Positions 54,104-61,516 of a DNA stretch of 64,000 bases are shown in pieces. The stretch comes from Bacillota bacterium (GTDB lineage: Bacteria > Bacillota > Clostridia > Lachnospirales > Lachnospiraceae), in the NCBI GenBank assembly GCA_023399055.1, contig JAEWQV010000014.1:620001-684000 (forward strand), read 5' to 3'. Both the position numbers and the translations under genes were made by a program. Within the stretch, counting starts at the first letter, position 1. Every line of letters starts with the position of its first letter. The notes beneath the pieces were generated by a model. It worked only from the letters and a program-made list of their open reading frames with translations, did no database searches and was not told where the DNA came from.

Positions 54104-54137
54104 AAATTTAATTTTTATACATTTATCTTTCAACTAA

Positions 54138-54320
54138 TTAGCTAGTTTTTGAAACATTCGGCATTTTAATGAAATCTATAAATTTTATCATTTTGCACCT
54201 ACCATTCTTTATCTCAAATAATTCGATTGTTATTCTCTTGAACTTCTATTTTAATACTAATTTAGGTTGTGAGGTGTCCGGGAACATACTGTTAGGTGAT
54301 GTGCGTACGAAATCAGTCAT
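54138..54320 (-). pseudogene. Possible decayed coding remnant
   Basis: From an ATG at 54320 the frame gives MTDFVRTSPNSMFPDTSQPK, then one TAG, then a further open stretch KFKRITIELFEIKNGRCK to a TAA at 54138. The residue mix looks coding rather than random, but it is short and unrecognised. It could be the 3' end of a cassette gene whose repeat is F. Confidence 0.25.
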
Positions 54321-54359
54321 TATTTAGAGTGGACTATTATTCTATTCAACTAATACAGC

Positions 54360-54833
54360 TTAATTGTTTTGTACCTTTAATAAATCTGATAATGCTACTT
54401 TTACTACATTCCTTACATTCTCACTATGATGATTTTCATATTTACTAATAATCGATATATATTTAGGATTATAAGTCATATTCAAGGTATACAGTGTTTC
54501 CGCAAGAAGTTCAGGTTCAATAAGGTCTATTTTATCAGCTAAATAATCTAGTTCATTTTTTGAGTATAAGCTTAGTAAATTCAAAATATCTTTCTTGACT
54601 TTTATATCTTCATTTTTTATTAAGTATTCTTGCAATAGTATTATAATCTCATCAAAATAGCTTAATTCGTACCCATAATACGGATCAAGATACTTATCAA
54701 AACAAAATAATAAGCTTCTTTTGTTTGCAACAGATGAAGTACTAAATACTTCTCGGATTGTCTTTATACCACTTTCTACAATAATGCTTTGTTCTTTAGA
54801 ATATGTTATAAATTCAAATTCTTGATTACTCAT
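54360..54833 (-). CDS. HEAT-like helical protein of unknown function
   Basis: A 157-aa soluble, mainly helical protein with paired-helix spacing reminiscent of HEAT repeats (KKDILNLLSLYSKNELDYLA, VRNVVKVALSDLLK). GAGGTGAAGA precedes the ATG. AT-rich codon use like its neighbours. No enzyme motif visible. It could be an immunity or scaffold protein; this is not supported by any specific residue. Confidence 0.7.
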   Translation of the reverse strand: MSNQEFEFITYSKEQSIIVESGIKTIREVFSTSSVANKRSLLFCFDKYLDPYYGYELSYFDEIIILLQEYLIKNEDIKVKKDILNLLSLYSKNELDYLADKIDLIEPELLAETLYTLNMTYNPKYISIISKYENHHSENVRNVVKVALSDLLKVQNN

Positions 54834-55044
54834 TCTTCACCTCAATATAATACCAGTATTATAGGTAATACGGGTATTTATTTTCGTTCATAAATAAATA
54901 TTCTTTTGATATAATTGCATTATCGCCTGATTTTTATATATTTTGTTTTCAATAAATTTTATAATAGCTTGATTATTTATCTTTTCTTATATGTGCTTTT
55001 CCCATAGTTCGTATTATTTAATAATAATTTGTATGAAATATGTA

Positions 55045-55356
55045 TTAATAAATCATTTTTTCATATAACCATAAATAATTATTTTTAAGAACAGTACTGT
55101 ATAGAAACCCATAGAAAAACATCTTGCCTTCAGTAGAATTTCCTACCTCTAGTTCTTTATCTAATTCATTAACATCAATATAAACAATATTACTTCTACA
55201 CCAATCAATTTTAGCAACAACCTGGTGTTTTCCGGGCAATAGGTTATATTCACATGTTTCACCATTTCTGATATCACCACAATAAACATTATCAATATAT
55301 ATTTTGTATTTTCTCAAACTGTCAAAATATGAATATCTTCTTGAAATTCTTACCAA
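55045..55356 (-). CDS. Small PEGA-like beta-sandwich protein
   Basis: A 103-aa protein. YKIYIDNVYCGDIRNGETCE and YNLLPGKHQVVAKIDWCRSN resemble the short PEGA-type beta-sandwich (a short ligand or surface-binding module). It starts at TTG after GAGGAGG. A single weak hydrophobic stretch near the C-terminus is not a clear membrane helix. Function unknown. Confidence 0.65.
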   Translation of the reverse strand: MVRISRRYSYFDSLRKYKIYIDNVYCGDIRNGETCEYNLLPGKHQVVAKIDWCRSNIVYIDVNELDKELEVGNSTEGKMFFYGFLYSTVLKNNYLWLYEKMIY

Positions 55357-55709
55357 TTTAAACTCCTCCTCATAATTAATTACAAATTCCTATACTATCT
55401 TTTTTTACTTCGCATTATTGCTATAATATCCTCTACTTCAAATACTCAGCATAATTCATTCTAAGACTTGCACAAAAAATATTCAACAAAATTTTCCTAT
55501 ATTCCCATAAAATAGACTGTAGACTATCTTCATACACCCTTATCACTACAAAAAAAACAAAGTATGTATTTCTACACACTCTGTTCTAAACATTGTTATA
55601 ACGTTATCTTAACGAAATAAGCTTGCATCACATGGAAGACAATTCTTACCTAACACCCCTCCCTTAATATATCCCTCTAGACAAGTAACTGTACTAAACA
55701 TAATCCATT
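55357..55709. other. Gene-free AT-rich region
   Basis: I saw no ORF with a binding site, no clear terminator and no RNA gene. A short ATTATGTTTA match at about 55694 resembles the cassette-boundary core but lacks the CCC part. Confidence 0.5.
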
Positions 55710-56474
55710 TTATAACTTCCTATAGATTTTCATTGCAAAGATATAAGCAACAACTATAATAGCAATACACCAAGCAAGTGCTACCCAGATATCATTTCCA
55801 ACTGGTTGATTTGATAACAAATTACGAATAGCTTCTACAATAGGTGTTACAGGCTGATTTTCTGCAAAAGCACCTACGACGGAAGGCATAGTATCTGTAG
55901 GAACAAAGGCAGAACTTATAAATGGCAGAAATATGATTGGGTATGAAAATGCTATTGCACCATCGGAGGTTTTAGCAGCAAGTCCCGCAATAATAGCAAC
56001 CCAAGTCAAAGCAAGTGTAAACAGAGTAAGTATTCCAAAAACTGCTAACCAATCTAAGATTCCTGCGGAAGAGCGAAAGCCAATTAACAAGGAAACAAGT
56101 ATAATCACAATTACTGAAATTGCATTTGAAATTAAGGAAGTTAATACGTGCCCCCACAATACGGTAGATCGAGCTATCGGCATAGAATGAAAACGTTCAA
56201 AGATTCCTCGTTGTTTGTCTGTGAACAAACGATAAGCGACATATCCGATTCCACTTCCAATTGCCATTAACATAATACCCGGTAATAGATAATTCGTATA
56301 ATTTCCTGTGCCTGTTTCAATTGCACCACCAAACACATAAACAAATAGTAACATCATCGCAATTGGTGTAATACAAACCGTAATAATTGTATCCATACTT
56401 CTGAAAATATGACGCATAGAACGCCCAAACATAACACTCATATCTTTGAAAAAATATTTACTGGTTGATTTCAT
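55710..56474 (-). CDS. ABC-2 type transporter permease (DrrB-like)
   Basis: A 254-aa protein with six membrane helices and the ABC-2 family core (LLPGIMLMAIGSGIGYVAYR, SYPIIFLPFISSAFVPTDTM). It directly follows its ATPase gene (no gap) and GGAGGAG precedes its ATG. The pair resembles DrrAB-type exporters of daunorubicin-like or lipid substrates. Substrate not determinable here. Confidence 0.9.
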   Translation of the reverse strand: MKSTSKYFFKDMSVMFGRSMRHIFRSMDTIITVCITPIAMMLLFVYVFGGAIETGTGNYTNYLLPGIMLMAIGSGIGYVAYRLFTDKQRGIFERFHSMPIARSTVLWGHVLTSLISNAISVIVIILVSLLIGFRSSAGILDWLAVFGILTLFTLALTWVAIIAGLAAKTSDGAIAFSYPIIFLPFISSAFVPTDTMPSVVGAFAENQPVTPIVEAIRNLLSNQPVGNDIWVALAWCIAIIVVAYIFAMKIYRKL

Positions 56475-57236
56475 TTATTTCTCCTCCTTTTTACCGATGA
56501 TTGTTAGAAATATCTCTTCTAATGTAGGTTGCTTCTCAACATATTCAACTTTCGCAGGTGGGAATAATTTTTTTAACCCTTCCAGTGTATCAAGAGCTAT
56601 TATTTTCCCGCCATGAAGAATTGCAATTTTATCTGCAAGTTGTTCTGCCTCTTCTAAATATTGTGTTGTTAAGAATACAGTAGTTCCTGAAGAGGACAAT
56701 TCTTTTATAATCTTCCAGACTTCTAATCTTGCTTCTGGATCAAGACCTGTTGTTGGCTCATCCAGGAAAATAATCTTTGGATTTCCCACAAGGCTCATTG
56801 ATATATCAATTCTTCTTTTCATTCCTCCAGAATAAGTCCCTACTCTGCGATCAGCTGCTTCTGTCATATCAAAACGTCGAATTAATTTATCTGCTACTTG
56901 ATTTGGATTTTTTAGATGTCTAAGTTTAGCTATCATTTGAAGATTTTCTCGACCAGTCAAGATTTCATCAATAGCTGCAAATTGACCAGTAAGACTTATA
57001 AGGCCTCTAATGTCTCCTGGATTTTTATCCATTTTAAAACCATTGATTACTACATTGCCAGAGTCTGCTTTCAATAAAGTAGCCATGATTCGAATCATTG
57101 TTGTTTTCCCTGCCCCATTAGAACCAAGTAATGCAAAGATACTGCCCTGCTCTACTTCAAAATCTACTCCTTTTAATACTTCTACATTTTTATAAGATTT
57201 CTTTACTCCTTTAACTTGAATAATATTTTGCTTCAT
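56475..57236 (-). CDS. ABC transporter ATP-binding protein (DrrA-like)
   Basis: A 253-aa ATPase with Walker A GSNGAGKTTMI (about 37-47), signature YSGGMKRRI (about 135-143) and Walker B IIFLDEPTTGLD, plus a C-terminal extension of the DrrA type. AAGGAGG precedes the ATG. It powers the adjacent DrrB-like permease. Confidence 0.93.
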   Translation of the reverse strand: MKQNIIQVKGVKKSYKNVEVLKGVDFEVEQGSIFALLGSNGAGKTTMIRIMATLLKADSGNVVINGFKMDKNPGDIRGLISLTGQFAAIDEILTGRENLQMIAKLRHLKNPNQVADKLIRRFDMTEAADRRVGTYSGGMKRRIDISMSLVGNPKIIFLDEPTTGLDPEARLEVWKIIKELSSSGTTVFLTTQYLEEAEQLADKIAILHGGKIIALDTLEGLKKLFPPAKVEYVEKQPTLEEIFLTIIGKKEEK

Positions 57237-57352
57237 TTCTTTTCCTCCTTGTAAAATAATTTTACTTAATTATATAACTAACCCTTTTCAAAACAGCTGT
57301 AATGGGTAAGCACCAATCGAACTATTGCTCACGCGATTTTAAACAATATATA

Positions 57353-57456
57353 ACTCTCGCAGTAAGTACTTTAAAAGCACACCTTTTGATCCGCACGCGT
57401 AGTTGCGCATCATTATGGCTTTTTGTAACAGAAAATTCGGTTGCATTTCCTGTTAT
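57353..57456 (-). repeat. Dispersed intergenic element, copy 2
   Basis: On the minus strand it begins ATAACAGGAAATGC and carries the same ordered blocks as the copy at 519-632 (GAATTTTCTGTTA, AAAAGCC, AATGATGCGCA, CTACGCGTGCGGATCAAAAG, TGTGCTTTTAAAGTA, CGAGAG). It starts a few bases after the T-run of the terminator at 57464-57503. It lies in the 246-base gap before the ABC exporter genes. Confidence 0.7.
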
Positions 57457-57463
57457 GCAAAAA

Positions 57464-57503
57464 AGAGCCGACAACTATGATTTCATTCATGGTTGTCGGC
57501 TCT
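57464..57503 (-). terminator. Terminator overlapping the end of the Cys-rich gene
   Basis: AGAGCCGACAACTATG pairs with CATGGTTGTCGGCTCT across a short loop and is followed on the minus strand by CTTTTTT. Its upstream arm encodes the last few residues of the Cys-rich protein. Confidence 0.85.
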
Positions 57504-57698
57504 GCGTCTGGCGTCTGGCTCTTTGATAACTGATATTTTTAATTGTCTTACATTGATTATCGTTTCCTGTTTGCACTTAGGACAAAATAGCGGAAAGTTT
57601 TCAAGTACCGTGTTAACACTTATCTTAGTCCTTGTTTTGTTCCTGCAGACAGGGCACATTATCCAATCGTATTTTGGCACCTTAATTGTTTTTTCCAC
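57483..57698 (-). CDS. Cysteine-rich KTR-type small protein
   Basis: A 71-aa protein with CPVC (near residue 15) and CPKC (near 39), giving a likely zinc ribbon, and the KTRTKI segment that names the Cys_rich_KTR family, often found near mobile elements in Firmicutes. It starts at GTG after GAGAGG. The stop lies inside the terminator hairpin, so transcription ends as translation ends. Possibly an accessory DNA-binding protein. Confidence 0.75.
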   Translation of the reverse strand: MEKTIKVPKYDWIMCPVCRNKTRTKISVNTVLENFPLFCPKCKQETIINVRQLKISVIKEPDARRRADNHE

Positions 57699-57711
57699 CT
57701 AGATATTCCTC

Positions 57712-58062
57712 TCACTTTGTTTTATCTGTAACCTTTTTCATAGCCTTACTGACTTCTTGGTTAACAGTTTCTTCATAGACGTCAGTATAAGTTTTTGAAT
57801 CTTTGATTAAGTCGTCGCAGAACGCTGCAACATCTCTACCCGTTACTTCCAGCACACCCTTTTTCATAATTGCACCTTCTTCGAACAGGTCTACAATCCC
57901 CGAGAGTAATTCCGTCCCATCATTTAATTCAACAGGACCAACTTTAAATAGATATTTTTGCATCTCTTTATAAACAATCTGATAATCTTTGGGAAGTGCT
58001 TTCACACGCGCCATGTGCGCTTTCCATTCGTTTTTACCTTCTAAGATATCTTGTATTCTCAT
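57712..58062 (-). CDS. DUF1048 protein
   Basis: About 116 aa, soluble and helical, of the DUF1048 family (KNEWKAHMARVKALPKDYQIVYKEMQKYLF). The ATG at 58062 is chosen because GGAGGTTAAT precedes it; a GTG-like longer frame at 58098 lacks a site. It follows another DUF1048 gene, and both are preceded by a PadR regulator gene. In this operon type they are usually of unknown function. Confidence 0.85.
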   Translation of the reverse strand: MRIQDILEGKNEWKAHMARVKALPKDYQIVYKEMQKYLFKVGPVELNDGTELLSGIVDLFEEGAIMKKGVLEVTGRDVAAFCDDLIKDSKTYTDVYEETVNQEVSKAMKKVTDKTK

Positions 58063-58131
58063 ATTAACCTCCATTCTGCCTTTACGCAGCTCAATCAATG
58101 AGCGAAAAGCATGCTTCGTGCTTTTTGCCGG

Positions 58132-58154
58132 TTGAAAAACATTTTTTCAACCTA
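58132..58154 (-). terminator. Intercistronic hairpin between the two DUF1048 genes
   Basis: GGTTGAAAAA and TTTTTCAACC form a ten-base stem. It could partially terminate transcription or set relative expression of the second DUF1048 gene. Confidence 0.55.
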
Positions 58155-58159
58155 ATCTT

Positions 58160-58507
58160 CTATTTCCCTAATTTTTTGGCAATATTATTGTTAAGTTGCT
58201 CCCTCCACTTGTCGCGATAAGATTTTGCTCCTTCTTTACCAACCAATGCTGTACAAAAGCCCTTGATGTCGTCTCCTAAAACCTCTTGGACACTCATCCC
58301 CTCCGAAGCTGATTCTTCTAACAAACCAAGTGCCCCGTCAAGAAATGGCATAAGATTACGACCAGTTAAATCAGAGTGCGGCCAAAGATTATCCTTTATT
58401 TTCTCCCATGCTGCTTGATAATCAGCCGGAAGCTTTCTTGCTCGAGCTTCAAAATTTTTCATTTCAGCAGTCATATCACTGCCTGTGATTTTCTCCCAAA
58501 AATTCAT
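58160..58507 (-). CDS. DUF1048 protein
   Basis: A 115-aa helical protein of the DUF1048 family (ARKLPADYQAAWEKIKDNLWPHSD), homologous to its neighbour. It overlaps the PadR gene by one base and GGAGAAG precedes its ATG, so translation is coupled. The PadR-DUF1048-DUF1048 order is a common Firmicute operon of unknown function. Confidence 0.85.
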   Translation of the reverse strand: MNFWEKITGSDMTAEMKNFEARARKLPADYQAAWEKIKDNLWPHSDLTGRNLMPFLDGALGLLEESASEGMSVQEVLGDDIKGFCTALVGKEGAKSYRDKWREQLNNNIAKKLGK

Positions 58508-58830
58508 TATCTCTTCTCCTTTAACTCATTAATTCTTGATGATACAAATTCCCATCTTTCCCAGAACCTACGCAACTCTTCCTTACCCGCAGCGTTGAGC
58601 GTGAAAAACTTTCGCGGAGGTCCCATATCGGATGGCTTTTTCGTAATTTCCACCAACTTGTTTTTTTCAAGTCGAACTAAGATGGTATAAACTGTACCAT
58701 CCACAACATCTGAAAATCCTAGGGCATTCAGACGCCGCGTAATCTCGTAACCGTAGATTTCCTCGTGGCTGATGATTTCGAGCACACAACCTTCTAGTAC
58801 GCCTTTTAACATTTCTGTTATATTATCCAA
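58507..58830 (-). CDS. PadR-family transcriptional regulator
   Basis: About 107 aa with a winged helix-turn-helix (ISHEEIYGYEITRRLNALGF, VDGTVYTILVRLEKNKLVEI). The GTG at 58839 lies inside the ribosome binding site, so I prefer the TTG at 58830, preceded by AGAGGTG. It probably represses its own operon through the repeats at 58853-58892. PadR proteins often sense phenolic or other drug-like ligands. Confidence 0.88.
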   Translation of the reverse strand: MDNITEMLKGVLEGCVLEIISHEEIYGYEITRRLNALGFSDVVDGTVYTILVRLEKNKLVEITKKPSDMGPPRKFFTLNAAGKEELRRFWERWEFVSSRINELKEKR

Positions 58831-58852
58831 TTCAATCACCTCTTAACTATTT

Positions 58853-58892
58853 AGTATTACTGATATTCTGTATCACTGATATTCAGTATTAC
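58853..58892 (-). promoter_or_regulatory. PadR operator candidate, three GTATYAC repeats
   Basis: GTATTAC, GTATCAC and GTATTAC are separated by TGATATTC spacers, giving a dense repeat just downstream of the promoter. The regulator could bind here to block elongation. Confidence 0.55.
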
Positions 58893-58905
58893 TTACTACT
58901 GCTAT

Positions 58906-58934
58906 ATAGTAACACGCAGTAGCGATGTTGTCAA
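58906..58934 (-). promoter_or_regulatory. Strong predicted promoter of the padR operon
   Basis: On the minus strand a perfect TTGACA (58934-58929) and TACTAT (58911-58906) are separated by 17 bases. A CTACTGC/GCAGTAG inverted repeat (58896-58922) covers the -10 box, a second candidate operator. Confidence 0.75.
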
Positions 58935-58990
58935 TAGGATTTATATAATTGAGCAGGAGGAAATTTCTCTGACTAAGAAATCCCCTCCCA

Positions 58991-61294
58991 TTATGAATCA
59001 TACTTTGGTTCTTCTGCTACCTTAAGATTTTGCATGTCTCGCTGGTCTGTTACCTTTGATTCCTTATTATCAAGATAGGAAATCACTTTATGTTCATCTA
59101 AAGATATTTTCCTTACACCTGCTAGCCGCTCCTTTAGTAATGTATTTCGTTTTGAAACAGTTACATGACTAACTGCGTAAGCAAGCGCTTTCCTGGTTCC
59201 TACCATAATTAAGGTTTTCTTTGCTCTGGTGATTCCGGTATAGATGAGATTCCTCTGAAGCATCACATAATGATTCATAAGAATAGGAATTACAACGATT
59301 GGGTATTCAGACCCCTGTGCTTTATGAATGGTTGTAGCATAGGCGTGTACGAGCTCATCCAACTCGGTCACGTCATATAGGATAGGTTTTCCATCAAAAT
59401 CCACCGTTAGCGATCGGTCTTCTAAATCAATATCAATCACTATTCCAATATCTCCGTTAAAAACCTCTTTCTCATAATTGTTTCTAATCTGCATGACCTT
59501 ATCTTTTGTACGAAATATGGAGCCGCTTCGGCGAAGTCCTTCCCCTGTTGGATTCAAAGCCTCCTGTAATTCCAGATTAAGATTTGTTGCTCCTACAACA
59601 CCTCTTTGCATAGGCGTTAACACCTGAATCATAGAAGATGGGATTTTATAGAATTGGGGCAGATTACTCTTTACCAGCTTTACGATTTCTGCAACTGACT
59701 CTTCTGCTTCTTCCTTCTGAATAAAAAAGAAATCGGTTTCTTTTCCATTAGAGATATCAGGCATTTTACCCTCGTTGATTTTATGAGCATTCATAATAAT
59801 TCGGCTGGTTTGTGCCTGTCTGAAAATTCTTGTAAGTCGAATTACTGGAAACATGTCTGACTCTATAATGTCTCTTAATACATTTCCCGGTCCGACAGAG
59901 GGAAGCTGATCAATATCTCCTACCAGAATTAGTCTCATACTTGGTGGTATCGCTTTTAATAGCGAGTTCATAAGGATAACATCAATCATGGAGCACTCGT
60001 CTACAATCAGCACATCTCCTACCAATTGATTTTCTTCATTTTTCTGATAGCCTTCCGGTGGTTTACATTCTAGCAATCGGTGTACCGTTTTTGCTTCAAG
60101 TCCGGTGGCTTCTGTCATCCTTTTTGCTGCTCTTCCAGTAGGGGCGGCTAATAATATATTAAGACCATAAGCTCGATACGCAGCTATGATACCCTGAGTA
60201 GTCGTTGTCTTTCCTGTCCCAGGCCCACCAGTCAATACCATCACTTTAGCAAGTGCTGCCTGACGGATGGCGTCCGCTTGAACCTCATCATATTTCATAT
60301 TTACCTTAGCTTCAATGCTTTCCACATCCACAGACAGTTCCTTATTTCCAGTTTCTCTTCGTGCTTTTGAAAGACGTTCCCATAGTTTATCTCCTGCCGG
60401 TCCATAAGATAACTTTAATAACTTGTTCGCTGTTCCTGTTTCTGCGTAATAAAAGGGTGGAAGATAAATAGCATCCTCCTCTTGTATTAAATCTTTTACT
60501 TGCAGCATATTTTCCAAGGTCTTAATAATATGCTCCTGTTCTGCTTCTAACAATTCAACCGCCTTTTCAAGCAGCTGCTCTCTGACAGCATATACATGAC
60601 CATCATCCGCCAACTCACTTAAGGTATACATAATTCCACTACGTAAACGTACATACGCTTCCTTACCAAATCCAAGCTTTCCAGCAATGTTATCCGCAGT
60701 TTTAAACCCTATGCCCCAGATATCATCAGCCAGACGAAAGGGATTTTCTTTTACCTTATCTATACTCTCATTCCCGTATGCTTTATATATCTTTGCTGCA
60801 AAAGAGGTACTGACGCCATGATCCTGTAGAAAGAGCATTATATTTTTTACCTCTTTTTGTCGCTCCCAGCTTTCTTTGATCATTTCGACACGTTTTCTTC
60901 CAATGCCCTCTACTTCAATCAAGCTATCTGGATTGGCTTCAATGACAGCAATTGTATCGGTTCCATATTTTTGAACAATTCTTTTTGCAAACTTTGGTCC
61001 AACCCCTTTGATTAAACCACTGCCAACATATTTTTCAATTCCATAGATGGTAGCAGGCATGGTTTCTTCCCATTTTTCTGCTGTAAACTGCCTGCCATAC
61101 TTAGCATCAATCTTCCAATTCCCATCAATGAGAAGTACGGAGCCAACCGTAGCGTCCAAAAGGTTCCCTACAACAGTGACCAGATCCTCATAACCTTTTA
61201 CGTTCACTTTAAGAACAGAATACCCATTCTCTGGATTCTGATATGTAATTCGTTCCACTATGCATCGTATCTTAACCACTTGGTTGATCTCCAT
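58991..61294 (-). CDS. recD2: RecD2-like DNA helicase
   Basis: About 767 aa, SF1B 5'-3' helicase of the RecD2 family. An N-terminal OB-like domain is followed by helix-hairpin-helix modules (IKGVGPKFAKRIVQKYG, VEGIGRKRVEMI) and the helicase core: Walker A GGPGTGKTTTT, Walker B VLIVDECSMID, GDIDQLPSVGPG, LTRIFRQAQ, TIHKAQGSEY and YTGITRAKKTLIMVG. I chose the ATG at 61294 (MEINQVVKIRCIVERI); the frame runs 60 codons further, but that part crosses the terminator of the neighbouring gene and has no family resemblance. Confidence 0.9.
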   Translation of the reverse strand: MEINQVVKIRCIVERITYQNPENGYSVLKVNVKGYEDLVTVVGNLLDATVGSVLLIDGNWKIDAKYGRQFTAEKWEETMPATIYGIEKYVGSGLIKGVGPKFAKRIVQKYGTDTIAVIEANPDSLIEVEGIGRKRVEMIKESWERQKEVKNIMLFLQDHGVSTSFAAKIYKAYGNESIDKVKENPFRLADDIWGIGFKTADNIAGKLGFGKEAYVRLRSGIMYTLSELADDGHVYAVREQLLEKAVELLEAEQEHIIKTLENMLQVKDLIQEEDAIYLPPFYYAETGTANKLLKLSYGPAGDKLWERLSKARRETGNKELSVDVESIEAKVNMKYDEVQADAIRQAALAKVMVLTGGPGTGKTTTTQGIIAAYRAYGLNILLAAPTGRAAKRMTEATGLEAKTVHRLLECKPPEGYQKNEENQLVGDVLIVDECSMIDVILMNSLLKAIPPSMRLILVGDIDQLPSVGPGNVLRDIIESDMFPVIRLTRIFRQAQTSRIIMNAHKINEGKMPDISNGKETDFFFIQKEEAEESVAEIVKLVKSNLPQFYKIPSSMIQVLTPMQRGVVGATNLNLELQEALNPTGEGLRRSGSIFRTKDKVMQIRNNYEKEVFNGDIGIVIDIDLEDRSLTVDFDGKPILYDVTELDELVHAYATTIHKAQGSEYPIVVIPILMNHYVMLQRNLIYTGITRAKKTLIMVGTRKALAYAVSHVTVSKRNTLLKERLAGVRKISLDEHKVISYLDNKESKVTDQRDMQNLKVAEEPKYDS

Positions 61295-61423
61295 TCTACA
61301 TTCTAATACCTTAAGGACATATCCTTTAAATACACTTATAATAAAACAAAGTAAGAGTCTTTTCAAGATATCTGACACCAAATCAATAGAAACGTGCTTC
61401 TGCAAGTGTTTCAGTTCAATCAC

Positions 61424-61463
61424 CAAAAAGATGGCATCACCGAAGGATAGCCATCTTTTTGGT
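61424..61463 (-). terminator. Terminator of the SLH glycoside hydrolase gene
   Basis: CCAAAAAGATGGC pairs with GCCATCTTTTTGG across a short loop. It lies 54 bases past the stop at 61517 and upstream of the recD2 start. Confidence 0.85.
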
Positions 61464-61516
61464 CTTCCCCTCATTTTAAACTGTTCAAAACTTAGGGGTT
61501 ACATATGAAATCTGAA

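Larger units (their letters stand above)
53951..54359. other. Gene-free AT-rich region with a hairpin and coding remnant
   Basis: It holds a strong hairpin (54072-54103, ATAAGGAAAAGAG with its complement around ACTATT) that could terminate in either direction and a short decayed reading frame (54138-54320). I saw nothing else. Confidence 0.5.

Noticed and set aside
55690..55710. Seventh cassette-boundary repeat after the ABC permease gene
   Set aside because: Only the ATTATGTTTA part matches; the conserved CCC stretch is missing and the sequence is AT-rich.
61295..61474. 60-codon N-terminal extension of the RecD2 frame
   Set aside because: It crosses the neighbouring gene's terminator, has no binding site and no resemblance to RecD2 proteins.
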